Assembly: GCA_017396555.1 (NCBI GenBank)
Contig: JAFQLS010000008.1
Coordinates: 1 to 64,000, forward strand
DNA from: Lachnospiraceae bacterium
Lineage (GTDB): Bacteria; Bacillota; Clostridia; Lachnospirales; Lachnospiraceae
Reading direction: 5' to 3'
DNA length: 64,000 nt
Shown in pieces: positions 56,083 through 64,000 of the stretch. Each line of letters begins with the position of its first letter. Position 1 is the first letter of the stretch. The position numbers and the translations under genes are program-made. The notes under the pieces are model-generated. The model did no database searches. It worked only from the letters and a program-made list of their open reading frames with translations, and was not told where the DNA came from.

Positions 56083-56141
56083 AGTACTAGAAGACAACGT
56101 AAACATTAAAATATATTATAAAAAGAGGGAGGCTTTTAAAA

Positions 56142-56306
56142 ATGGAAAATTTTGTGGCTGCATTTGATTTTGAATCAGTTGTTGAAGAACTTAACAAGAA
56201 CAACGAAGGTAAAGACATGAGCATTGTTTCACAGAATATGAGCGAAGAGATGGAAGCTTCAAGGAGAAGGGTAGAAGAATATATCTTAAAGAATAAGGGC
56301 GAATAG
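56142..56306 (+). CDS. Small acidic helical protein, 54 aa
   Basis: 54 aa from an ATG with GGGAGG 9 bases upstream. Sequence pattern: MENFVAAFDFESVVEEL, then NKNNEGKDMSIVSQNMSEEM, then EASRRRVEEYILKNKGE. It is charged, probably helical, soluble and without cysteine or a signal peptide. I do not recognise it. Its promoter, strong ribosome site and terminator make it a self-contained gene. Confidence 0.7.
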   Translation: MENFVAAFDFESVVEELNKNNEGKDMSIVSQNMSEEMEASRRRVEEYILKNKGE

Positions 56307-56323
56307 AATATGTTTTACGAAAA

Positions 56324-56357
56324 GGACTATTGCTGTGGTAGCGATAGTTCTTTTTTT
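56324..56357 (+). terminator. Intrinsic terminator after the 54-aa gene
   Basis: 11-bp stem GGACTATTGCT/AGCGATAGTTC (two G-U pairs), 5-base loop, then seven Ts. Confidence 0.85.
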
Positions 56358-56375
56358 GATTTATAGGAAATTCCT

Positions 56376-56760
56376 ATGAATCAAAAGCTTCAGGACTCTT
56401 TGGTTAAAAGCGGTGAAATTACTCCGATAATTAACGGATCAAAAGAGAATATCGTATGATAGAGTTGGAGTATAAGCAGGCAAAATATATGGCAACGAAT
56501 TATAGAAATAAGTACAAGAATAAAAGTAAAATTTGTGTGGTTTATGTATCGTTGGCTATGTTGATGGTTTTGTTTTACAAGGGGACTTTTACCCATACCG
56601 TACCTATGTTGTCTCCTATTATTATTATATTGAGACCAATTTTTTGGGTTATAGGGGGTATTTATGGTGTTTTTTTGATAAAAAAGCTAATCATTATGCT
56701 AATATTTTGAAAGATATTGAAGATTTGATAATGGAGGAAGAAATAAAAGAAAAATGTTAG
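56376..56760 (+). pseudogene. Probably decayed small membrane-protein gene
   Basis: Three short reading stretches in three frames join end to end: MNQKLQDSLVKSGEITPIIN... (56376-56459, AGGA site upstream), then MIELEYKQAKYMATNYRNKYKNK with two hydrophobic segments (56456-56710), and a charged tail YANILKDIEDLIMEEEIKEKC in the frame that ends at 56760. The second shift falls near TTTTTTTGATAAAAAA, a slippery run. This looks like one gene of about 125 aa with two frameshifts. Alternatively the first two, overlapping by ATGA, are real coupled genes. Confidence 0.4.
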
Positions 56761-56995
56761 ATTGATGAGATTTAATAAAGACTATCCTTAAAAAGTAAGG
56801 TCTGTATCAAGTGATATTGACAAATAATGACAAAAGATATATACTTGGTCGTATATTATTTGTATATACCTTAAGGTGTATGCAAGTAATAGAATGGTAA
56901 CTAAATTGTGTTTATATAAATCTAATGTATATCTAAGAGCAAATGTTATGATAAATGTGATAGGATATATGTATATGTTTTAAGTTGGTGATAAA
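56761..56995 (+). promoter_or_regulatory. Non-coding leader with promoter and imperfect inverted repeat
   Basis: TTGACA (56817-56822), 17 bases, TATACT (56840-56845) forms a good promoter. Directly after it GGTCGTATA (56847-56855) faces TATATACC (56863-56870), a possible operator. The remaining 125 bases to the ATG at 56996 form a long AU-rich leader with nothing else recognisable. Confidence 0.5.
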
Positions 56996-57553
56996 ATGGT
57001 ACAAAGTGAATCAATATATATAGTGGTATCAAGAACAAATACCAAAATGGGCAGATTTATACGAAAATTTACTAGATATGATTATAATCACATATCCGTA
57101 TCGTTGAATGATGCATTAGAGCCGATGTACTCATTTGCTAGAGAGTATTATAATAATTGTTTACAGGGAAGATTTGTTGAAGAATCTCTTAATCGTTATG
57201 GAATGAATAATATGCAAAGTAAATTGAAGATATATGAGATACCGGTTGATAGAGAAACATATATAAGAGTTAAAAGCAAAATTAAACAAATGTATATTGC
57301 TAGAAAAGAATATCCTTACGATTTTGTTGGTGCTGTAGTTAAGAGAAAAAGAGGTAAGAATCAGAAATATACTTGTATATCGTTTATAAATGAGATATTG
57401 GAAGATGTTTTGGACAATGAAGGTTACGAAACGCAGAATAGCGTGAAAGGTATATGTAAAGAATTAGAGAAATACTTTTTAAAAGATTTGTCTATCTGTA
57501 ACGAAAACCATAGTTGGGGAAATGATTTGTACTACAGTAAAAAAATATCTTAG
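56996..57553 (+). CDS. Permuted papain-like (YiiX/C92-type) protein
   Basis: 185 aa. SIYIVVSRTNTKMGRFIRKFTRYDYNHISVSLNDALEPMYSFARE gives the conserved His early, and NQKYTCISFINEIL the conserved Cys late; this His-before-Cys order is that of circularly permuted NlpC/P60-like amidases. No signal peptide, so it acts inside the cell if active. Substrates of this group are mostly unknown. The ribosome site is weak (GGTG). Confidence 0.65.
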   Translation: MVQSESIYIVVSRTNTKMGRFIRKFTRYDYNHISVSLNDALEPMYSFAREYYNNCLQGRFVEESLNRYGMNNMQSKLKIYEIPVDRETYIRVKSKIKQMYIARKEYPYDFVGAVVKRKRGKNQKYTCISFINEILEDVLDNEGYETQNSVKGICKELEKYFLKDLSICNENHSWGNDLYYSKKIS

Positions 57554-57559
57554 TTTAAG

Positions 57560-57593
57560 AAAGGGAACGTAAAATTGTAACGTTCCCTTTTAA
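57560..57593. terminator. Bidirectional terminator
   Basis: 10-bp stem AAGGGAACGT/ACGTTCCCTT with a 9-base loop, A-rich before and T-rich after, between convergent genes. Confidence 0.8.
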
Positions 57594-57603
57594 AAATTTG
57601 TTT

Positions 57604-59463
57604 TTATTTCTGCTCTTCAATCCATTCTTCCATATAATCTTCAATTACACTAAATTGTGCAGGTCCAAAATCAAGTATAAAAGTATGGAATTCTTTTAAA
57701 TCAAAATCATCGCCCAGCGCCTCTTTAGCTGTATCGCGAAGGTTAATCAGTTCCAAATATCCAACATAATAATTAAGATAATTACCCGGTTCTTCTATGA
57801 GAGATTTATAAATCTCCTCGGCATATTCATCAGCGGTTTCTTCACCAAAGTTAGTAGTAATAAAATCAGCCACTTTTTTCTGATCCCAACCATAATAGTT
57901 AACGCCTATATCCATTTGACAGTAGATGTTCAAGGTCAGGGTTTTGTTAATACGATTAAAGTCGGCAGCAGCCTCACTAAGTCCGCCATAGCCATATGAA
58001 TATGTTTCAGCATAGGTTGCCCAGCCTTCAGAATATCCGGTGCAATGGAAGAGACATCTTATTAGTGAAGGATTTGTATTTGCATAATAGGTATTCTGAT
58101 ATAAATGTCCAGGGTATCCCTCATGAGCAAGAGTAACCACGTATTCAGCACCGGTGCTCTCGCTCGAATTATTTATATAAATAATATTTTCATTAAGCTT
58201 GTCTAGTGCAGGTGTAAGATACATGGCAGGTGACAGATGTTCTTCAAGAGATTTATCGACATATTTAACTGTGAAATTATCACTGCAACCCTCAGGAAAT
58301 ACATCTTTAATACTTGTTTTTAAATAATTTAGAAGATTTTCCGGTGTATCATCCGGATTTATCTCGCTGTAATCATCCAGAGTATCCAAAATATTTGGAT
58401 GGAATGTATAAAGCAATGAAAGCTCTTGTAACTGGTCGTTATAGTCCTCCTTGAGCATTTCGTTGATTTCATCTATTGAGCGATAGGTGCCGGCACCTGT
58501 TTTAACAAGGTATTCATAGTATTCCTTACCATATTCATAATTACACAAACCACCTTGATTTTTGCCGTTTCCTTTAAGCTTTGTAAGCTCGTCGATGAGA
58601 TATTGATATGCCGGGATGACCTTATTAATGACGGTATCCTTATTCTGCTTTTTGTAGGATTTTTTTGTGTTGTCATCTATATCCAATTTGTCAATTGAAT
58701 TATTAAATGTTGAAATAAGAAGGTTGCTTTCGGGATTTTTAATATATCCCTGGCATTGTGCGACTATATCATCTACTGCAAAGTCAGCCATAAATAATCC
58801 GGCTTTAACCTTTCTGTTTTCAAATTCTATTATACTTTTGAAATAGCCGTCTATCAATTCAAGTGTTTTAAGATAGTCTTTAACATCACCTTCATCGTAA
58901 AAATGATATTCAGCCAAAAGTATTGGAAGCTGAGCCTGCTCTCCAATTGTAGGGGATAAATTTTCAGTATACAAATACAAATCCCTGTATTCCTTTTCGG
59001 TCTCAAAAGAGAGGGTAAGTATGTCATAAGTAATCTGCTGTGACTGTGTTAAAATTTCGTAGTCAAAGTCATAAAGCTCCTCTAAATATTCATCAATGTC
59101 TTCATTGTATTCGTCCATACTTTCTTCGGAATAATCACCAAGTGTTACTTCGTAATCTGTAATTCCGTAATTCTCAGGATGTGCAAGATTATAATGCAAA
59201 TTGATAATATTTGCGGATACCTCATCACGAAACATTTCGTCTGTGAATTCATCAAAAGCTTCCTGCTCTTCAATAGCTTCTTTAGAAGTAATATCAACAC
59301 TTGCCTCTGTTGTTGGCGACTCGGTAGTGGTCTGGGCAGTAGTAGTAGTTTCAGATGAGGAAATACTCTCGGACGTTTTTTTACTATGTGCACAGCCTGA
59401 AAATACAAGTGCACAAGATAGAGTAAGTGATAATAAAAGTTGATATATGTTGTGTTTTCTCAT
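57604..59463 (-). CDS. DUF885-family lipoprotein, predicted zinc metallopeptidase
   Basis: 619 aa from the ATG at 59463; the ATG 9 bases earlier directly touches GGAGG and is rejected. A lipoprotein signal ends in the lipobox LVFSGC, followed by an S/T-rich linker (SSETTTTAQTTTES). The rest follows DUF885: paired helices, then VTLAHEGYPGHLYQNTYY (HExxPGH zinc motif) and YSEGWATYAETYSYGYG. It would be anchored to the outer face of the membrane; peptides are the expected substrate. Confidence 0.85.
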   Translation of the reverse strand: MRKHNIYQLLLSLTLSCALVFSGCAHSKKTSESISSSETTTTAQTTTESPTTEASVDITSKEAIEEQEAFDEFTDEMFRDEVSANIINLHYNLAHPENYGITDYEVTLGDYSEESMDEYNEDIDEYLEELYDFDYEILTQSQQITYDILTLSFETEKEYRDLYLYTENLSPTIGEQAQLPILLAEYHFYDEGDVKDYLKTLELIDGYFKSIIEFENRKVKAGLFMADFAVDDIVAQCQGYIKNPESNLLISTFNNSIDKLDIDDNTKKSYKKQNKDTVINKVIPAYQYLIDELTKLKGNGKNQGGLCNYEYGKEYYEYLVKTGAGTYRSIDEINEMLKEDYNDQLQELSLLYTFHPNILDTLDDYSEINPDDTPENLLNYLKTSIKDVFPEGCSDNFTVKYVDKSLEEHLSPAMYLTPALDKLNENIIYINNSSESTGAEYVVTLAHEGYPGHLYQNTYYANTNPSLIRCLFHCTGYSEGWATYAETYSYGYGGLSEAAADFNRINKTLTLNIYCQMDIGVNYYGWDQKKVADFITTNFGEETADEYAEEIYKSLIEEPGNYLNYYVGYLELINLRDTAKEALGDDFDLKEFHTFILDFGPAQFSVIEDYMEEWIEEQK

Positions 59464-59515
59464 AGATTTCATCCTCCTGTTAGTATTATGTTATAGTAAC
59501 ATAAAAAATATACTA

Positions 59516-59544
59516 TTGCAATTGTTAAACAAAAATGATAATAT
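59516..59544 (+). promoter_or_regulatory. Possible promoter of the 859-aa secreted protein
   Basis: TTGCAA, 17 bases, TAATAT, 41 bases before the ATG at 59586. Confidence 0.45.
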
Positions 59545-59585
59545 ATAAAATATATTATCGGTATTATTTTCGGAAATGAGGGATA

Positions 59586-62165
59586 ATGAAAAGGATTTTA
59601 ATTTTGATTATTTTATCGACAATTAGTATTATTTTGTTTAATACCAGAATCATGGCAGCAGATGTTTCGGATTATTATAAGGAGATTCTTGAATTTGATG
59701 AGGAAGGCAATTTATTAATGACTACTCATGATAAGAAGGCAACATCTAAGATTACATACAAGACTCTTGGATGGATAATTAAGAGGTATGATGCACCTCT
59801 TGATGCGCCGGGACAGAAGTATGCAGTGATAAAAATGAAATATGCAGATATAAGCTACAGAGATGATCCGAGTGACAGTGCATATATGTATTGCTATTAT
59901 TATGGTGATAAGCAGGATATATATTTAGCTATATCCGATGCTAATTCCAAATGGCAGCAGATTTTGTATAACTACGGAGATTATGTATACATTGATGAGG
60001 TTATGACTGTTTGTTCCAATGGTGTTCCGCTTGGTACACTTACCTCTGATTCAAGTAATTGTATAAAATATACAGGAGAGGTTTATTATGATTATGAGGG
60101 GATATCAGGAGCAAGAAATTGGGCATCAAAAGCAAGTCTTTTAACACATTTTGACAAAAAGGTAAAGTATCCAAGTATGGTAAGGGCTCCTGAATTTGCA
60201 ATTAGGGAAGGTAAGGGCAATTCAGTAGAATATAAGAATAATGCAGTGGCAATCGGCACAATTGGAAGTAATGAATTGGGGGAAGAGATATATGACGTTG
60301 TACAGGGTATACCGGTCAATGAGGGTTTGTATGTTAAAGCTGTAGCAGATTCTGCTGTATATGAAATGAGATTTGATAAATATGGGGGAAGTGCACTATT
60401 TCCGGTTAAGGTTATAACTACATATCATTTTAAATGGACGGACTATTATGGAGTAGCAAGAGAAGAAGATGTTAAAGCCATAAGATGGTATTTGATTGAG
60501 AGGGCATTTTCATATTGGAGAGTAGGTAAATTTACATACAAATATTTGAGTGGAATTAAGATTAATAATTACGCTATTCCGGGTGGAAAATACCAGGTGT
60601 CAGGGCTAAGTGGTCCGGATATAGTTTTGGAACAGAGTGCAGGATATAATAATCATATAAGCATATCTTCGTATACCAAGTCGATTAAGGTTGACGGAGG
60701 TACTGTAAAAGGTAAGAACGGATTACGACCAAGTATTCCGGATGAGGATTATTCTGATGTGGCAGAGGAATGTGTTGGGGAATATAAGGTTTGGAATGAT
60801 TATCTCAAAATAGGAAGTAAGGTTGTCCTTAAAAAAGCTAAGACGGAAAAGGCAGGAACTAATCCGGTGACTTTTTCGTCGGAGGACAAGACATTTTATA
60901 AAAAAGGTTTGATTATTCCGGAAGATAGGCTGAATGGAAAGAATTATGAGAGTACCGGTACGGCTTATTATACAGGCTATAAGAATGGTACGGTGTATTC
61001 AGCGGAGGTTCAGGCAATAGAGCCGGTTACTATATATACGCCAGTTTTATGTGAGAGTAGTATGAACTCAACTAATGAGTTTAATCAGAGTATTGCACCG
61101 GATTTATCTATGAATAATGTGGTTATCGGTAAAGCATTTTTGATTAATTATGGTTGTACCGGAAATCATCTTAATATTCCGGGATATGGATATCGTAATT
61201 ATAGTGAATATGTCGCTGTAAGTCAGGTACGTTTTCCTATAGAGATATATTATGATGGTAAACTTTATTCTAAGATGACGTGGATTAGAATAAAGGGTGG
61301 AGCGTCATTTGTGGTTCCGGTAGGGGTAAAAGAGGGGCGATATACTTATGAGATAAGGAATATAGCCATTAATGCACCGGGTGGAGAACAATATACAGGC
61401 GCAGGTTATGCTATTTACAATAGAAGTATCAATAGTTATGCGGCACTAGATACAGGTGAATTTAATGTTGTTGGAAGAATTTATGATTTTAAAGTAAGAT
61501 TAAGGAATGAAGATGTCTGGCATACTGTTGGAAATAAAGATAAAAATGGTAATAAAAACAATTCTCAATATTTTATGCCGGTAGAAATAAATAATTCGAG
61601 TGTAAGATTTGAGGTTACAACCATTGGTGGATATGCAGATACGAATGATAGCATAAGACTATATTTAAATTATTATTTTATCAAAGACGGAGAGAGAATT
61701 CCGGTTAATATTTATCGAAGAAATGATAAGGAATGTACTATCTTGGGTGATTATTTGGAGCTTTCACATAGTCAGATGAGATGCGTAGGAGACAAGGAAT
61801 TGATAAAAGTATCTTCTGTAAGTGATGCAAAGAAGGGGGCACAGATTTGGAATGGAGAAATAGATTTAAGTGGAAAGCTTGTTGTTGTGGGTAAAGGAGA
61901 TTATGGAAAAAAAGTGGCTTATAATAAGCTTAAGTCTGAGATATTAAAGGGTGGAAATATTATTGTTAATGCGGATATCTATGCAGTGGACGCAGGAACC
62001 GAGGAATTATCCTATATTAATGCGGACAACTGGAAAAAGGGATGTTGCAATATGTGGAATAAAGAAGGCTTTGACTATAAGGAAGGGTTTATTGACGGTG
62101 ATTTTCTTGTAGGTAATGTTAAAAATGCAGAAAGAGAAGATTATGTAGTTGTTGGGACACATTAG
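59586..62165 (+). CDS. Large secreted protein of unknown function (possibly DUF5704)
   Basis: 859 aa with a signal peptide (KRILILIILSTISIILFNTRIMAAD). The mature part is Tyr-, Asn- and Gly-rich and mostly beta: YGDYVYIDEVMTVCSNGVPLGTL, VITTYHFKWTDYYGVAREEDVKAI, GVKEGRYTYEIRNIAINAPGGEQYTG. No wall anchor, membrane tail or catalytic motif is seen. It may belong to DUF5704, exported proteins of Clostridia, but this is from memory only. It ends 91 bases before metG, and no terminator was found between them. Confidence 0.65.
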   Translation: MKRILILIILSTISIILFNTRIMAADVSDYYKEILEFDEEGNLLMTTHDKKATSKITYKTLGWIIKRYDAPLDAPGQKYAVIKMKYADISYRDDPSDSAYMYCYYYGDKQDIYLAISDANSKWQQILYNYGDYVYIDEVMTVCSNGVPLGTLTSDSSNCIKYTGEVYYDYEGISGARNWASKASLLTHFDKKVKYPSMVRAPEFAIREGKGNSVEYKNNAVAIGTIGSNELGEEIYDVVQGIPVNEGLYVKAVADSAVYEMRFDKYGGSALFPVKVITTYHFKWTDYYGVAREEDVKAIRWYLIERAFSYWRVGKFTYKYLSGIKINNYAIPGGKYQVSGLSGPDIVLEQSAGYNNHISISSYTKSIKVDGGTVKGKNGLRPSIPDEDYSDVAEECVGEYKVWNDYLKIGSKVVLKKAKTEKAGTNPVTFSSEDKTFYKKGLIIPEDRLNGKNYESTGTAYYTGYKNGTVYSAEVQAIEPVTIYTPVLCESSMNSTNEFNQSIAPDLSMNNVVIGKAFLINYGCTGNHLNIPGYGYRNYSEYVAVSQVRFPIEIYYDGKLYSKMTWIRIKGGASFVVPVGVKEGRYTYEIRNIAINAPGGEQYTGAGYAIYNRSINSYAALDTGEFNVVGRIYDFKVRLRNEDVWHTVGNKDKNGNKNNSQYFMPVEINNSSVRFEVTTIGGYADTNDSIRLYLNYYFIKDGERIPVNIYRRNDKECTILGDYLELSHSQMRCVGDKELIKVSSVSDAKKGAQIWNGEIDLSGKLVVVGKGDYGKKVAYNKLKSEILKGGNIIVNADIYAVDAGTEELSYINADNWKKGCCNMWNKEGFDYKEGFIDGDFLVGNVKNAEREDYVVVGTH

Positions 62166-62256
62166 GAAATAATATGACTAGACAAAGCATTGTAATTATT
62201 GTAAAATTTATCCTATATATGCAAATATGATAGACGGAAAAGAGGTTTCACATATT

Positions 62257-64000
62257 ATGGAAAAAAAGAAATATTATTTAACAACAGCTATTGCTTATAC
62301 ATCAGGTAAGCCACATATTGGTAACACATATGAAATTGTGTTGGCTGATAGTATAGCAAGATATAAAAGACTTGAAGGATATGATGTAAAGTTTCAGACA
62401 GGTACAGATGAACATGGTCAGAAAATTGAGCTTAAAGCAGCCGAGGCATCGGTTACGCCTAAGCAGTTCGTAGATGATGTTTCTACAGAGATTAAGAGAA
62501 TTTGGGATCTTATGAATACATCATATGATAAATTTATCAGAACAACAGATGATTACCATGAAAAGCAGGTTCAGAAGATATTTAAGAAGTTATATGAACA
62601 AGGAGATATTTATAAAGGGCATTACGAAGGAATGTATTGCACACCTTGTGAGTCTTTCTTTACACCAAGCCAGCTGGTAGATGGAAAATGTCCTGACTGT
62701 GGAAGAGAATGTCAGGCAGCACAGGAAGAAGCATATTTCCTTAAGTTAAGCAAATATACGGACAGATTAATTGAGCATATTAATACACATCCTGAATTTA
62801 TTCAGCCGGAGTCTAGAAAGAATGAGATGATGAATAACTTTATTCTTGCAGGGCTTCAGGATCTTTGTGTATCCAGAACCTCATTCAAATGGGGCGTACC
62901 TGTAGATTTTGATGACAAGCATGTTGTGTATGTTTGGATTGATGCGTTATCTAACTATATCACAGGACTTGGATATGATGTGGATGGTAACCATGATAAC
63001 TTATATAATGAATACTGGCCTGCAGATTTACATTTGATTGGTAAGGATATTTTAAGATTCCATACTATTTACTGGCCTATTATGTTAATGGCTCTCGACG
63101 TTCCGTTGCCTAAGCAGATATTTGGACATCCTTGGTTATTACAGGGAGACGGCAAGATGAGCAAGTCAAAGGGAAATGTTATATATGCAGATGACCTTGT
63201 TGATGTATTTGGTGTAGATGCTGTAAGATTCTTTGTACTTCACGAAATGCCATTTGAAAGTGATGGTATTATAACATGGGATTTAGTTGTTGAGAGAGTT
63301 AATTCAGAGCTTGCTAATACACTTGGTAATCTTGTTAATAGAACAATCTCTATGTCTAACAAATATTTTGGTGGAGTTGTTAATAACAAGGGTGTATCAG
63401 AAGAGGTAGATAATGACCTTAAGAAGGTGGTTCTTGACACTCCTGTTAAGGTGGCACAGAAGATGGAGAAACTTCGTGTTGCGGATGCAATTACAGAGAT
63501 ATTTACGTTGTTTAAGAGATGTAATAAATATATTGATGAAACTATGCCTTGGGCACTTGCAAAGGAAGAGGATAAGGCAGAGAGACTTGAAACGGTATTA
63601 TATAATCTTATTGAAAGTATCACTATTGGCGCGAGCTTGTTAGAAGCATTTCTTCCTGAGACAAGTGAGAAGATTTTAAAACAGCTTAATACAGTTAAGA
63701 GGAATCTTGATGATATGACTGAGTTTGGAAAATATCCATCAGGAAACAAAGTGACAGATGCTCCTGAAATTTTATTTGCAAGACTTGATGCGAAGGAAGT
63801 GCTTGCTAAGGCAGAAGAGATTAAGAAGGCTCAGGCAGGACCAAAATATCCGGAGGTAGAGCCAAAGGCAGAGATAACAATTGAAGATTTTGATAAGATT
63901 CAGTTACAGGTAGGAGAGGTTATCGCTTGTGAAAAAGTTAAGAAGGCTAAGAAGCTTCTTGTATCTCAGATTAGAATTGGAAATGAAGTTAGACAGATTG
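62257..64000 (+). CDS. metG: Methionyl-tRNA synthetase, 3' end beyond window
   Basis: 581 codons are seen, open at the right edge. I chose the ATG at 62257 (MEKKKYYLTTAIAYTSGKPHIGNTYE) over an in-frame ATG 30 bases upstream. Class I motif KPHIGNTY (HIGH type), zinc cysteines in CTPCESFFTPSQLVDGKCPDCG, and KMSKS in GDGKMSKSKGN are present, and an EMAP/tRNA-binding domain begins near residue 545 (IEDFDKIQLQVGEVIACEKV). It charges tRNA-Met. It follows rsmI in many Firmicutes, but here stands 28 kb away. Confidence 0.96.
   Translation, partial: MEKKKYYLTTAIAYTSGKPHIGNTYEIVLADSIARYKRLEGYDVKFQTGTDEHGQKIELKAAEASVTPKQFVDDVSTEIKRIWDLMNTSYDKFIRTTDDYHEKQVQKIFKKLYEQGDIYKGHYEGMYCTPCESFFTPSQLVDGKCPDCGRECQAAQEEAYFLKLSKYTDRLIEHINTHPEFIQPESRKNEMMNNFILAGLQDLCVSRTSFKWGVPVDFDDKHVVYVWIDALSNYITGLGYDVDGNHDNLYNEYWPADLHLIGKDILRFHTIYWPIMLMALDVPLPKQIFGHPWLLQGDGKMSKSKGNVIYADDLVDVFGVDAVRFFVLHEMPFESDGIITWDLVVERVNSELANTLGNLVNRTISMSNKYFGGVVNNKGVSEEVDNDLKKVVLDTPVKVAQKMEKLRVADAITEIFTLFKRCNKYIDETMPWALAKEEDKAERLETVLYNLIESITIGASLLEAFLPETSEKILKQLNTVKRNLDDMTEFGKYPSGNKVTDAPEILFARLDAKEVLAKAEEIKKAQAGPKYPEVEPKAEITIEDFDKIQLQVGEVIACEKVKKAKKLLVSQIRIGNEVRQI

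Noticed and set aside
62165-62257. T-box or other leader control of metG
   Set aside because: Only 91 bases separate the genes; no T-box motif or terminator is visible.

Overview
The window is AT-rich DNA from a motile, probably spore-forming Firmicute of the Lachnospiraceae type. The support is: good AGGAGG ribosome sites, TTGACA/TATAAT promoters, a sigma-28 promoter on flagellin, the yaaO..rsmI..metG housekeeping order known from Bacillus/Clostridia, SpmA/SpmB, and large secreted proteins with Cna-B, InlB-type repeats and E/T-rich linkers. No rRNA, tRNA, CRISPR array or insertion sequence was recognised.

Region 1 (1-10.7 kb), motility and cell surface. A gene running off the left edge (a secreted or propeller-like protein, minus strand) lies behind a c-di-GMP-I (GEMM-I) riboswitch with an overlapping terminator. 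Next come a secreted InlB-repeat/Fn3-like protein, a 944-aa protein with a FliK-like C-terminus, flagellin and a FliS-like chaperone. A second c-di-GMP-I riboswitch plus terminator precedes a secreted protein with a clan GH-A-like catalytic pair. Flagella and c-di-GMP-controlled surface proteins are thus interleaved.

Region 2 (10.7-25.2 kb), exopolysaccharide, minus strand. Two transcription units are separated by a convergent metallophosphoesterase. The upstream unit (25191 to 18359) has a membrane protein, a WbaP-type priming transferase, a Cna-B adhesin with a wall anchor, a CpsD-like P-loop protein lacking the Walker A lysine, a membrane-anchored CARDB-like protein and a Wzz-like protein. 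The downstream unit (17465 to 10724) has three glycosyltransferases, an EpsG/Wzy polymerase, a Wzx flippase and an acyltransferase.

Region 3 (25.4-34.3 kb), housekeeping, plus strand. The order is a yaaO-like decarboxylase, a guanylate-kinase-like protein, TrkA, TrkH, YaaR, HolB, YaaT, TrmN6 and RsmI. This is the Bacillus yaaO-metS order with a K+ uptake pair inserted. MetG, the usual next member, appears only at 62.3 kb, after about 28 kb of accessory genes.

Region 4 (34.4-38 kb): spmA (+) and spmB (-) are split by a frameshifted Rpn-type PD-(D/E)XK gene whose tail is a 21-bp tandem repeat encoding heptads. fliB (flagellin lysine methylase) lies upstream of spmB.

Region 5 (38-56 kb), rhamnose-containing wall polysaccharide: acyltransferase, methyltransferase, hexapeptide acyltransferase, a fucosyltransferase-fold enzyme, a GT4-CDP-glycerol transferase fusion, an RgpF-ParB-like fusion, a Wzm/Wzt ABC exporter, a second RgpF, complete rmlD-B-A-C and a GT2. 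This predicts an ABC-exported, dTDP-rhamnose-based polymer, possibly with polyol-phosphate.

Region 6 (56-64 kb): a 54-aa protein with its own promoter and terminator, a decayed small membrane gene, a permuted papain-like protein, a DUF885 lipoprotein, a large secreted protein of unknown function, and metG truncated by the right edge.
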